From contig NZ_FMZX01000007.1 of assembly GCF_900101615.1 (NCBI RefSeq), forward strand, positions 62,001 to 126,000: a DNA stretch of 64,000 nt. The letters are read 5' to 3'. The notes under the pieces were generated by a model that had not been told where the DNA came from, did not search any database, and saw only the letters and a program-made list of their open reading frames with translations. The position numbers and the translations under genes are program-made. Positions 46,905 through 55,260 of this stretch are shown here, one piece after another (within the stretch, counting starts at the first letter, position 1; each line of letters starts with the position of its first letter). The stretch comes from Belnapia rosea (GTDB taxonomy: Bacteria; Pseudomonadota; Alphaproteobacteria; Acetobacterales; Acetobacteraceae).

Positions 46905-47357
46905 GTGCGCCTCGAATATTTCCAGATGATCGACCGGGTGCTCTCGGCCGATGCCGAGAGCATCGCCGCCGAGGCCGTGGTGCCGGAGGCGAGCCCGGTC
47001 TTCGAGGGGCATTTTCCCGGCCATCCGCTGGTCCCCGGCGTGCTGCTGGTCGAGACCATGGCGCAGGCCTCGGGCTACCTGCTGCTGGCGCGGCTGGGCT
47101 TCGCCCGCATGGCCTTCCTCACCGGCAGCCGGGAGACCAAGCTGCGCCGCTTCGTGCGGCCAGGTGAGACCCTCAGCGTGACCGCGCGGCTGGTGCATGA
47201 AGGCTCCGGCTTCGCCGTCACCGATGCCGCCATCACCAGTGCCGGCAAGCGTATCTGCGAGGTGCGCGAGATGAAATTCAGCATCCAGGACTTCCCGGCG
47301 CCGGAACTCGCGGCCGCCATGCGGGCGCAGGCGGCGCGGATCGGCCTCCTCGCATGA
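46905..47357 (+). CDS. FabZ-like 3-hydroxyacyl-ACP dehydratase (FabZXL)
   Basis: 150 residues. Hot-dog fold with H36 in GHFPGHPLVPG and the catalytic Glu50 in VLLVETMAQASGYLLL. It dehydrates 3-hydroxyacyl-ACP during chain extension. GTG start at 46905 gives the family N-terminus (RLEYFQMIDRV); ATG 46926 would delete it. Overlaps the next ketosynthase start by 4 nt. Confidence 0.85.
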   Translation: MRLEYFQMIDRVLSADAESIAAEAVVPEASPVFEGHFPGHPLVPGVLLVETMAQASGYLLLARLGFARMAFLTGSRETKLRRFVRPGETLSVTARLVHEGSGFAVTDAAITSAGKRICEVREMKFSIQDFPAPELAAAMRAQAARIGLLA

Positions 47358-48499
47358 GCGAGCCGGTCTGGATCACCGGCATCGGCCTCGTCTCCTCGCT
47401 CGGCGAGGGGGTGGAGCCGCATCTGGCGGCGCTGCGGGCGCCTGATGCGAAGCCGGTCGTGGATGCCGCGAGCTTCGCCCCCTTCCCCATCCACCCGCTG
47501 CCCAGCCTCGCCCTCGACGCGCAGATCCCGAAGAAGGGCGACCAGCGGCAGATGGAGCCCTGGCAGCGCCTCGGCACCTATGCCGCCGGGCTGGCGCTCG
47601 ACCATGCCGGCGCCCGCGGGCTGGCGGGGGAGATGCACCTCCTCGTCGCCGCCGGCGGGGGCGAGCGCGACGTGGCCCTGGATGAGGCGATCTGCCGCGA
47701 GCTGGCCGCGCTGCCGCCGGGCGAGGCCGGGCCGCTGCTGAACGAGCGCCTGGCCAACGGGCTGCGGCCGACCCTCTTCCTCGCCCAGCTCTCCAACCTG
47801 CTGGCCGGCAACATCTCCATCGTGCATGGCGTCACCGGCTCCTCCCGCACCTTCATGGGCGAGGAATCGGCGGCGGCGGATGCGGTGCGGATCGCCACGG
47901 CGCGCCTGGCCGAGGGGCGGGGCGAGACGGCGCTGGTGGGCGGCGCCTATGCCGCCGGCCGCTGGGACATGCTGCTGCTCTTCTCCCCCTCGGGCGGCCT
48001 CCTGCGTGGCGACTGGGTGCCGCTGGCCGGGCGGCCCGGCGGCGGGATGGTGACGGGCAGCCTCGGCGCCTTCCTGGTGCTGGAGACGGCGCGCCATGCC
48101 CGGGCGCGCGGCGCGCGGGGCCTCGCCGCGATCGGCGCGGTGCGGAACGGCGCGGCGCGGCGGCGTGGCGGCGATACCGCCCGCGCCTCGGCGCTGGCGC
48201 TGGCCGAGGGCCTGCCCTTGCGGCCGGGCCATGCGGTCTTCTCCGGGGCGAGCGGCGTGGCCGGGGCGCTGGAGGAGGAACGGGCCTTCCTCGACACCCT
48301 GACGGAGGCGGGGCCGGTGCGCTTCACCACGGACCTGCTGGGGCATGGGATGGAGGCGAGCTTCCCGGCCAATCTGGCCCTCGCCGCCCTTGCCCTGCAG
48401 GCCGGGCTGGTGCCGCAGGCGCTGGTGACGGGCTTCGGCCTCTGGCGCGGCGAGGCGCTGGCCGTGCTGGAGCCGGTCGGGGAGGAGGCGGAAGGATGA
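47354..48499 (+). CDS. Ketosynthase-like protein without the active-site Cys (FabF2XL-like)
   Basis: 381 residues, thiolase-fold KAS relative, but the nucleophile position is lost: HGVTGSSRTFMGEE at about 158-171 replaces the usual TACA motif, and the first catalytic His region reads FSGASG. The second His (LLGHGMEASF) is retained. It thus looks like a chain-length factor or a priming decarboxylase partner of the active ketosynthase that follows and overlaps it by 4 nt. Rhizobial FabF2XL holds the same cluster position. Confidence 0.8.
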   Translation: MSEPVWITGIGLVSSLGEGVEPHLAALRAPDAKPVVDAASFAPFPIHPLPSLALDAQIPKKGDQRQMEPWQRLGTYAAGLALDHAGARGLAGEMHLLVAAGGGERDVALDEAICRELAALPPGEAGPLLNERLANGLRPTLFLAQLSNLLAGNISIVHGVTGSSRTFMGEESAAADAVRIATARLAEGRGETALVGGAYAAGRWDMLLLFSPSGGLLRGDWVPLAGRPGGGMVTGSLGAFLVLETARHARARGARGLAAIGAVRNGAARRRGGDTARASALALAEGLPLRPGHAVFSGASGVAGALEEERAFLDTLTEAGPVRFTTDLLGHGMEASFPANLALAALALQAGLVPQALVTGFGLWRGEALAVLEPVGEEAEG

Positions 48500-49764
48500 G
48501 CGGATTGCGCGACCATGCGGGGCGGCACATCGTCGCCGTGACCGGCATGGGGCTGGTGACGCCGCTCGGCTTCGGCGTCGCCGAGAGCTGGGCCGGGCTG
48601 CTGGCCGGGCGCTCCGGCATCAGCCGCATCACCCGCTTCCCGACCGAGCACCTGAAGACCAGCATCGCCGGCCAGGTGGTCCTGCCGGAGGAGGCCGGGC
48701 GCCCGCCCTTCTCCTCGCCCGAGCGGGTCGAGCGGATGGCGGCGCTGGCCGCCGCCGAGGCGGTGGCGCAGGCCGGGATCGGCGGCCCCTTCCCCGGCCC
48801 GCTCTTCCTCGGCATGCCGCCGGTCGAGGTGGAATGGCCGCAACGGCTGGAGCTGGCCCGGCGCACGAATGGCGAGGCGGCAGGCAGCTACCCCGCGATG
48901 ATCGCCGCCGCGGCGGGGCGCGGGGACCTGTTCGAGATGTTCCTCTTCGGCGGCATCGGCGAGCGGCTGGCCGATCGCTTCGGCACGCGCGGCGCCCCGG
49001 TCTCCGTCACCACCGCCTGCGCGACGGGGGCTTCCTCCATCCAGCTCGGCCTCGAGGCGATCCAGCGAGGCGAGGCCGCGGCGGCGCTCTGCATCGGCGC
49101 CGAGGGCAGCGTGGCGCCGGAGCCGATGATCCGCTTCTCCCTGCTCTCCGCCCTCTCGGCCCGGAACGAGGAGCCGGAGCGCGCCTCCCGCCCCTTCGAG
49201 AAGACGCGCGAGGGTTTCGTCATGAGCGAGGGCGCCGCGGCGCTGGTGCTGGAGAGCCTGGAATCGGCGCAGGCGCGCGGGGCGGAGGTGCTCGGCCTCG
49301 TGCTCGGCGCCGGCGAGCGGGCCGACAGCTTCCACCGCACCCGCAGCAACCCGGATGGCGGGGCAATCATCGGGGCGATGCGGACGGCGATCGCCGATGC
49401 GGGGCTCGAGGCCGCGCAGATCGACTATGTCAACGCGCATGGCACCGGCACGCCCGAGAACGACAAGATGGAGACGCTCGGCATGCGCGCCGTCTTCGGC
49501 GATGCGCCGCCGCCGATCTCCTCCAACAAGTCGATGATCGGCCACACGCTCTCGGCCGCCGGCGCCATCGAGGCGGTGTTCAGCCTGCTGACGATCCGCG
49601 ACGGGATGCTGCCGCCGACGATCAACCATGAGGTGCCGGACCCCACCATCCCGCTCGACGTGGTGCCGAACCGGGCGCGGGCGGCGAAGGTAGGGCGCGT
49701 GCTGTCCAACAGCTTCGGCTTCGGCGGGCAGAATGTGTGCCTCGTGCTGGGGGCGGCGCCGTGA
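48496..49764 (+). CDS. 3-oxoacyl-ACP synthase II (FabF1XL-like)
   Basis: 422 residues. Complete KAS II: Cys175 in TTACATGASS, the first His in NAHGTGTPEND and the second in MIGHTLSAAGAIEA. Extends acyl-AcpXL with malonyl-ACP. It partners with the Cys-less protein before it (KS-alpha/KS-beta arrangement) and should set the very long chain. Start overlaps the previous stop by 4 nt. Confidence 0.9.
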   Translation: MSGLRDHAGRHIVAVTGMGLVTPLGFGVAESWAGLLAGRSGISRITRFPTEHLKTSIAGQVVLPEEAGRPPFSSPERVERMAALAAAEAVAQAGIGGPFPGPLFLGMPPVEVEWPQRLELARRTNGEAAGSYPAMIAAAAGRGDLFEMFLFGGIGERLADRFGTRGAPVSVTTACATGASSIQLGLEAIQRGEAAAALCIGAEGSVAPEPMIRFSLLSALSARNEEPERASRPFEKTREGFVMSEGAAALVLESLESAQARGAEVLGLVLGAGERADSFHRTRSNPDGGAIIGAMRTAIADAGLEAAQIDYVNAHGTGTPENDKMETLGMRAVFGDAPPPISSNKSMIGHTLSAAGAIEAVFSLLTIRDGMLPPTINHEVPDPTIPLDVVPNRARAAKVGRVLSNSFGFGGQNVCLVLGAAP

Positions 49765-49801
49765 GCGGCCCCATGGCCCGCGCGCCGGAGGCGCATGCAT
49801 C

Positions 49802-50824
49802 ATGAGGGCCTTGCAGCTCTTCGGCGACCGCGACACACGAATTGCCGATGTGCCGCCGCCGCCGCCGCCCGGTCCGGGCGAGGTGCAGCTCCGGATGCTC
49901 GCCGTCGGGCTCAACCACATCGATGTCTGGGGCTGGCGCGGCATGGCCTTCGCCAAGCGCAGCCTGCCGCTGACCGTGGGCGCTGAGGCCGTGGGCGAGG
50001 TGGTGGCGATCGGCGAGGGCGTCGCCGGCTGGCGCATCGGCCAGCGCGCGGTGCCCTATGGGGCGCAGACCTGCGGCGCCTGCCGCGCCTGCCGCGAGGG
50101 GCGGGACAATCTCTGCGAGAATGTCGCCGGGGTGAAGGGCTTCCATCTCGACGGCTTCGCGCAGGAGCTGGCGAACCAGCAGGCGCGGCTCTGCGTGCCG
50201 GTGCCCGACGGCATCGCGGTCGAGGATGCCGCCTGCGCCGCCATCACCTTCTCCACCGTGGAGCACATGCTCTTCGACAATGCGCGGCTGGAGCCGGGCG
50301 AGACGATCCTGGTGCAGGCCGCGGGTTCCGGCATCGGCACCGTTGCCGTGCGGATGGCCAAGGCCATGGGCTGCACGGTCATCGCCACCGCCGGCACGGA
50401 TGAGAAATGCCGGCGGGTGCGCGAGCTCGGCGCCGACCATGTGGTGAACTACACAACCGACCGCTTCGAGAGCGTGGCGCGCAAGGTGACGCGGAAGCGC
50501 GGCGTTGATGTCGTCTTCGAGCATGTCGGGGCGACGACCTGGGCGGGCTCGCTGCTCTCGCTGCGGATGGGCGGGCGGCTCGTCACCTGCGGCAGCACCT
50601 CCGGCGTCTCGGCCGAGACCAACCTGATGATGATCTTCCAGCGGCAGCTGCGGATCATCGGCAGCTTCGGCGCCGCCATGCGCAACGTCGCCGACGGCCT
50701 GGACAAGATGGCGGGCGGGCTGCGGCCGGTGATCGATACCGTGGCGCCGCTCGAGGGTTTCGCCGGGGCGCTGGCGCGGCTCGAGACGCGTCAGGTCTTC
50801 GGCAAGATCGTCGTCACCCTCTGA
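49802..50824 (+). CDS. Zinc-type MDR dehydrogenase (FabXL/AdhXL-like)
   Basis: 340 residues. GroES-like domain with the structural-zinc lobe cysteines CGACRACREGRDNLC at about 93-107 and a Rossmann domain with GSGIGTVAVRMAKAMG. In the rhizobial cluster the equivalent gene contributes to completing the long acyl chain; its exact reaction is unknown (possibly an enoyl reductase or keto-reductase). ATG 49802 follows a GGAGG about 10 nt upstream; 2 nt before the acyltransferase. Confidence 0.83.
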   Translation: MRALQLFGDRDTRIADVPPPPPPGPGEVQLRMLAVGLNHIDVWGWRGMAFAKRSLPLTVGAEAVGEVVAIGEGVAGWRIGQRAVPYGAQTCGACRACREGRDNLCENVAGVKGFHLDGFAQELANQQARLCVPVPDGIAVEDAACAAITFSTVEHMLFDNARLEPGETILVQAAGSGIGTVAVRMAKAMGCTVIATAGTDEKCRRVRELGADHVVNYTTDRFESVARKVTRKRGVDVVFEHVGATTWAGSLLSLRMGGRLVTCGSTSGVSAETNLMMIFQRQLRIIGSFGAAMRNVADGLDKMAGGLRPVIDTVAPLEGFAGALARLETRQVFGKIVVTL

Positions 50825-50826
50825 CC

Positions 50827-51702
50827 ATGCGGGACCGGGCGGTCGCGGCGCTGGTGCGGCTGCTCTTCGCGCTGGTGCGGGGGCTGGGGCCCGACCGGGC
50901 GGGGGCACTCTGCGCGGCCGTGGCGCGGCGGGTCGGGCCGCTGGTGAAGGCCCATCGCATCGCCCTCGCCAATATCGCCGCCGCCTTCCCGGAGATGACG
51001 GCCGGGCAGCACGCGCGCATCGCCGCGGAGGCCTGGGACAATCTCGGCCGGACGGCGGCGGAATACGTCCATCTGGAGCGGATCTGGGATTTCGATCCCG
51101 AACGCCCCCCGGGCCGGATCCAGATCGACCCGGAGGTGGTCGAGCGCTTCCTGGCGCTGCGGGAGGACGGCAAGCCGGCCCTTTTCTTCGCCGCCCATCT
51201 TGCGAATTGGGAGCTGCCCGCCGTCGCCGCCGCGCGGCACGGGCTGCCCTCGGCGGTGCTCTACCGGACGCCGAACAACCGCGCCGTGGCTGCGGATATC
51301 CGCCGGCTCCGCGAAGGCCTCATGGGCCGTCTGATCGCCGCCGACGTCGCCGCGCCGATCCGCATGATGGAGGCGCTGGATGAGGGGCTGCATGTCGGCA
51401 TGCTGATCGACCAGCGCTTCGGGCGCGGGCCGCAGGTGCCCTTCCTCGGCCGGCCGGCCTATTCCAACCCGCTGCTGGCGCGGCTGGCGCGGCGCTTCGA
51501 CTGCCCGGTGCATGGCGCGCGGGCCATCCGCCTGCCTGGTGGACGGTTCCGGCTGGAGCTGACCGAGGCGGTGGAGCTGCCGCGCGATGCCAGGGGCCGC
51601 GTCGATGTCGAGGCGGCGACGGCGCTGCTGAACCGCATCGTCGAGGGCTGGGTGCGGGAGCATCCGGGCCAATGGCTCTGGATGCACCGGCGCTGGCGGT
51701 AG
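50827..51702 (+). CDS. lpxXL: LpxXL-like lipid A acyltransferase
   Basis: 291 residues. LpxL superfamily with H124-L-A-N-W-E129 (HX4E) in FFAAHLANWEL and a C-terminal WLWMHRRWR. In rhizobia LpxXL transfers the very-long-chain hydroxy acid from AcpXL to lipid A. It differs from the LpxL-like protein at 29810 and lies at the end of the acpXL-like cluster, which is the reason for this call. Inner membrane, cytosolic face. Confidence 0.85.
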   Translation: MRDRAVAALVRLLFALVRGLGPDRAGALCAAVARRVGPLVKAHRIALANIAAAFPEMTAGQHARIAAEAWDNLGRTAAEYVHLERIWDFDPERPPGRIQIDPEVVERFLALREDGKPALFFAAHLANWELPAVAAARHGLPSAVLYRTPNNRAVAADIRRLREGLMGRLIAADVAAPIRMMEALDEGLHVGMLIDQRFGRGPQVPFLGRPAYSNPLLARLARRFDCPVHGARAIRLPGGRFRLELTEAVELPRDARGRVDVEAATALLNRIVEGWVREHPGQWLWMHRRWR

Positions 51703-51766
51703 CCGCCGCGGAACTCGGGCAGCCCATGCCGGTTGGCCTTACTCACCGCCGGATCGGAGAGACGCC

Positions 51767-51904
51767 ATGGCCGACGACAAGGCACAGCCCCAGGACTCCA
51801 CCAAGCAGCCCGCCCCGCCCAAGGTGACGGAGGAGAAGAAGGTCGATACCGGCGCCCAGGAAGCCGCCGCGAAGGAGCGGGAGAAGAGCGGCGGCTACCA
51901 GTAG
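51767..51904 (+). CDS. Small hydrophilic protein, hypothetical
   Basis: 45 residues: Ala, Lys, Glu, Gln and Pro rich, no hydrophobic stretch, ending KSGGYQ. Certainly disordered. ATG 51767 has GGAGAG 6 nt upstream, and the codon use is like the neighbours, so a real gene is likely. No family recognised. Lies 64 nt after lpxXL on the same strand, possibly in the same transcript. Confidence 0.5.
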   Translation: MADDKAQPQDSTKQPAPPKVTEEKKVDTGAQEAAAKEREKSGGYQ

Positions 51905-51911
51905 CCGCCGG

Positions 51912-52922
51912 TCAGGTCCGCCCCGGCGTGCGGGTGGCTGCCGGCTGGGCCGGCCGGGCCGGCTTGCGGGCAGTGGCCGCACGGTCGCGCACTGGCCGGA
52001 CGATCCGCACCTGGCGTGACGGCGGGCGTTTCGCCGCGGGCGCGCTCTGCGTGGGCGGTGGCGTGACAACCGGCGCCACAGCTGCCCGTGCAGGCGTGCC
52101 GGACTGCATCTGCGCCGCCGGCAGGATGGGCGGCGGCACAGCGGGCATCGCCAGAACAGGCGTGGCGGTCAGCGTGGGCGAAGGGGTGGCCGGCGCCACC
52201 GGGGCTTGCGCCGCCACCGGCCGGGCCGGCTCCGGCGCCGGCCGGCCAACCGGCCAGGCCAGCAGGGCGAGCGCCGCCAGGCCGGTCAACCCACCACCCG
52301 CCGCGATGCCCCATCGCATCCAGGACCGCCTCGGCGGTATGGGCGGCAGGGTCATGTCATCGGGCTCCGCCGCGGGCGGCGGCACCGCAGCCATGCGGCG
52401 GAGCGGCACCACCGTCGCCCGCCGTTCGGGCATGGCCTGGCTCGGGCGCTGGCCAGCCAGTCGATTCGGCGCCCCCTCCCAATTGTCGGCCCAGATGCGA
52501 TCGATCGGGGTGATCAACCGGCATGCGGTCGACATCCAGGCGCTGCCGCCGGATACGCTGAGCGGCGGCTGCCGGTCGAAGGCGCGGGCGATCTCGGCGA
52601 TGACGGGCACCTCATCGGCCCCGATGCGGCCCTGGATGATGGGCAGATAGCCGCCGAAGATGGCGCCGAACCGGGCCTCCTCCAGCCGGCCGCGCAACAC
52701 CTGCTCGGCTCCCTCGCTCGGCTCGCCGATATCGAGCAGGGCGATGCCGAGGCCCGGATGCATCAGCACCAGATCCATCCGGACCGGGCGGCCCGGATCG
52801 CCGCCGATATCGCAGTGGCGGCCGCAGACCCAGCCTTCCGGCAGGCGTTCCACACTGCCGCCGAATGCGGGCGAATAACGACTCGGGGACCGCTGCCCCC
52901 TGATGGACAGTTCCGCTGACAT
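51912..52922 (-). CDS. NERD-like domain, single-pass membrane protein with Pro-rich tail
   Basis: 336 residues. The N-terminal ~150 residues contain GWVCGRHCDIGGDPGRPVRMDLVLMHPGLGIALLDI, which resembles the NERD/nuclease-related fold (D...DLVLxHP...I), but the ExK catalytic pair is not kept. One membrane helix at about 213-230 (IAAGGGLTGLAALALLAW), then a ~105-residue Ala/Pro/Arg-rich tail ending in basic residues. I do not recognise a family. ATG 52922 has GGGGGAAG 5 nt upstream. Confidence 0.6.
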   Translation of the reverse strand: MSAELSIRGQRSPSRYSPAFGGSVERLPEGWVCGRHCDIGGDPGRPVRMDLVLMHPGLGIALLDIGEPSEGAEQVLRGRLEEARFGAIFGGYLPIIQGRIGADEVPVIAEIARAFDRQPPLSVSGGSAWMSTACRLITPIDRIWADNWEGAPNRLAGQRPSQAMPERRATVVPLRRMAAVPPPAAEPDDMTLPPIPPRRSWMRWGIAAGGGLTGLAALALLAWPVGRPAPEPARPVAAQAPVAPATPSPTLTATPVLAMPAVPPPILPAAQMQSGTPARAAVAPVVTPPPTQSAPAAKRPPSRQVRIVRPVRDRAATARKPARPAQPAATRTPGRT

Positions 52923-53380
52923 CCCAACTTCCCCCTGCATCCCCTTGGGATTGATCGGCCTTTTTTAGGACGATGGGCAGCGCCGATGGCAGATTATCAC
53001 ACAAAAAGGCGTGAGGAAGGAGTTATGGTTGATTGGCTCCGCCGGCCCATCGCCGGGTGGTCGGCGATCGCGTCCTGTTGAGGTTACCAAGGCCGTGTGG
53101 CGTGGCGGCACAGCCTGGCACTGGCAGACCGAATGCACTTTCGGATGGGACCGCACGGCGCCCATCGGGTTGCCTGGCAGGCATCACAGCCACCAATTCC
53201 ACAGCTTCACGATTTCGATGCGGCAAATGGAGGCTGCCTGCGCAACCACAGGGAGTGGCCAATATGCCTCATCACCTCTCAAGGAGGTCAGGTCGGCGCG
53301 CTTTAGCCTTGAATGCGCCCATGTTGCAGCGCAGCATGACGGCAAGTGAGGGGAGGGAAAAGCACAGAGGAGCTTTACCA
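52923..53380. other. Intergenic stretch with no supported gene
   Basis: About 460 bp of visibly lower GC than the rest of the window. Several short frames exist, but none has a convincing start and codon use. It contains the upstream region of the NERD-like gene, with a poly-T run near 52972, and an ATG at 53025 behind AAGGAG that opens only 18 codons. Confidence 0.5.
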
Positions 53381-53512
53381 ATGGTTGCCTTCATGCTCGG
53401 TACCGCAGCGATTACAGTGATGAGCGTCTTGGCGCGCATCGCGCTGGAGGAGTTCCTCTTCCAGCCCGCGAAGGAGGGCTCGATTGTCCCTCAAGGCTTC
53501 CTAGGGTCCTGA
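53381..53512 (+). CDS. Small membrane protein, hypothetical
   Basis: 43 residues, one predicted membrane helix (about 2-22, MLGTAAITVMSVLARIAL) and a polar tail. ATG 53381 is preceded by AGAGGAG 8 nt upstream, which is why I keep it. No family recognised. Lower GC than most neighbours. Confidence 0.4.
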   Translation: MVAFMLGTAAITVMSVLARIALEEFLFQPAKEGSIVPQGFLGS

Positions 53513-53519
53513 TCCACGC

Positions 53520-53720
53520 ATGATCGACGAAGCGCATGTACCAGCGGCGACCATCAGCATCATGCAACGTAAGATGCTGGATGCGCTGAGTGAGGCCCGG
53601 CAGGGCTATGCGGGCCAGGCTTCGTCGGTATGCGGCCTTACCGTGCGCTTCTCGCGGGAAGGACATGCCGATGTCCTATGGGACATCACCCCCTCGGCAC
53701 GGCAGACGGAGGGCAATTAG
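53520..53720 (+). CDS. Hypothetical short ORF near tRNA-Glu
   Basis: 66 residues with a helix-prone QRKMLDALSEARQG segment and a strand-like GLTVRFSREGHADVLWDI. The opposite strand also has an 84-residue ORF (53412-53666), so which strand is coding is open. No clear ribosome binding site. Confidence 0.25.
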   Translation: MIDEAHVPAATISIMQRKMLDALSEARQGYAGQASSVCGLTVRFSREGHADVLWDITPSARQTEGN

Positions 53721-53760
53721 CGCCGCACTCGCCGTGCGCCCTGGCAGGATGGCGACCGGC

Positions 53761-53836
53761 TGGCGTCCCCAACGGGATTCGAACCCGTGTTACCAACGTG
53801 AAAGGCTGGTGTCCTAGGCCTCTAGACGATGGGGAC
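53761..53836 (-). tRNA. tRNA-Glu (anticodon UUC), CCA encoded
   Basis: 76 nt. Acceptor stem GTCCCCA/TGGGGAC, anticodon loop CTTTCAC giving UUC, T-loop GGTTCGAATCC, discriminator G and an encoded CCA at 53761-53763. The 3' end faces the lower-GC region to the left, so it is a conceivable integration site, but I see no duplicated tRNA 3' segment. Confidence 0.95.
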
Positions 53837-53912
53837 CTGGCCTGCACCGCAGCCCGAGTGGGCTGCGGGCCGCCCAACTACACCGGCCCGGCCGGAACGT
53901 CCAGCCTCCGCG

Positions 53913-55010
53913 TCATGCGGCGGCCAGGGCGGCGGCCAGGGCCGCTGCCCGGGCCCGGCTGCGCATCAGGGGTTGGATGCGCTGGCCGAACTGCTCGATG
54001 CCGATGATGAAATCATCGAAGGTCAGCATCACCCCCGCCAGCCCCTCGACCTCCGCCATCTCGTCCAGCAGCCGGGCCACGGTGGCGTAGGAGCCGATGA
54101 GCTTCGACCCGGCATTGGGCAGCGGCTCGCTCTGCCGGAGATGGAAGGAGTGGGAATTGGGAGCCGCCGCCTTGTCGCCCGAGGCCTGCTCCGACCGCCA
54201 GGCGATCGCCTCGAGATCGGTCCCGGCCTTGTAGTGCCGCCATTTCGCCATGGCCGCCTCATCGGTCTCGTCGGCGATGACCATGGTCAGCGCCAGGGCC
54301 CGGGTCGGGCTGCCCGCTGCCTCCGCCGCGGCCCGGAGCTTGGCGACGTTTCCGGCACTGTCGCGCGGATCATTGATGGCGCCGCTGCCGGTGCAGAAAT
54401 TATAGGTGCAGTGCCGCGCGGCGAAGGCCATGCCCGGCTCGCTGGTGCCGGCGGCGATCAGCGGGATCGGCCGCGAAGGCTGCGGCGCCAGGCGGCAATC
54501 CTCCATGGTGTAGAAGCGCCCCTGCAGGTCGCAGCGCCCGGTATTCCAGAGCGACTGCATTACCTCCACATATTCCGTCAGCATGTCGTAACGCTGGGCA
54601 TAATGCGCATCCCCGGGCCAGAGGCCCATCTGCGCATACTCCGCCCGCTGCCAGCCCGTGATGAGGTTGAGGCCGAAGCGCCCGCCGGAGACATCGTCGA
54701 TGGTGACGGCCATGCGCGCCGCGATGGCCGGCGGGATGGCGAGCACCGGCACCGTCGCATAGAGCTCGATGCGCGAGGTGACGGCGGCCAGCGCCGACAT
54801 CAGCGTGAAGCTCTCGAGATTCTCGTTCCAGTGGCCTGAGGGCCCGCCGAAGCCGCGCAGCTTGATCATCGAGAGGGCGAAGTCGAAGCCGTAGCGCTCG
54901 GCGCGCTGCACCACCTCGCGGTTGAGAGCGAAGCTCGGGCTGTATTGCGGCGAGGTGGTCGAGATCAGCCAGCCATTGTTCCCGATGGGGATGAAGACGC
55001 CGATTTGCAT
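53913..55010 (-). CDS. LLM-class flavin monooxygenase, RutA-like (pyrimidine oxygenase)
   Basis: 365 residues. Very close to E. coli RutA throughout: [16 protein letters not shown]-like start, [55 protein letters not shown] and the C-terminal DDFIIGIEQFGQRIQPLMR. RutA opens the uracil ring with FMNH2 and O2, using a flavin reductase (RutF). Divergently transcribed from an ABC transporter operon that contains a paralogue. ATG 55010 is used because it aligns with the paralogue's start; 55019 is possible. Could act on another N-heterocycle. Confidence 0.85.
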   Translation of the reverse strand: MQIGVFIPIGNNGWLISTTSPQYSPSFALNREVVQRAERYGFDFALSMIKLRGFGGPSGHWNENLESFTLMSALAAVTSRIELYATVPVLAIPPAIAARMAVTIDDVSGGRFGLNLITGWQRAEYAQMGLWPGDAHYAQRYDMLTEYVEVMQSLWNTGRCDLQGRFYTMEDCRLAPQPSRPIPLIAAGTSEPGMAFAARHCTYNFCTGSGAINDPRDSAGNVAKLRAAAEAAGSPTRALALTMVIADETDEAAMAKWRHYKAGTDLEAIAWRSEQASGDKAAAPNSHSFHLRQSEPLPNAGSKLIGSYATVARLLDEMAEVEGLAGVMLTFDDFIIGIEQFGQRIQPLMRSRARAAALAAALAAA

Positions 55011-55260
55011 GATCCGCATGTCCCTCTGCCGACCCTGGCCGGAGCAGCAAGCGCCATGCCGCCCCCCTCGTCTGATCGGACAGAGCGAATGCTTAATATC
55101 CAATCAAAACTGCACCATACAGGCCCTAAAAATGGCCACTTACTCGTGATTTCCCCCATTTGCCTATCTGGCATTCACTTTTGTGCGGCGCGGCATCTGA
55201 CCCATGGCAATGACGCCCCGGCACAGAGGCCAGCCACCCCTGCAACAGGAAGGAGGCACG
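55011..55260. other. Divergent promoter region between the RutA-like gene and ABC operon
   Basis: 250 nt, clearly AT-richer in the middle (55080-55180) than the flanking genes, with a CTG-N7-CAG palindrome at about 55112 that may be a regulator site. No convincing -35/-10 pair; a sigma-54 match was considered and rejected. Confidence 0.4.

Noticed and set aside
53412-53666. Minus-strand 84-codon ORF with a segment like ADGRRWYMRFVD, faintly recalling DUF4123
   Set aside because: The similarity is very short, no partner genes of a type VI system are nearby and the plus strand has an equally good ORF.
53761-53836. tRNA-Glu as attachment site of a genomic island
   Set aside because: No repeat of the tRNA 3' end and no integrase in the window; kept only as an open question in the findings.
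55160-55200. Possible sigma-54 promoter (TGGCATTCACTTTTG) before the ABC operon
   Set aside because: The GG/GC spacing and the TTGC element do not fit the -24/-12 consensus.
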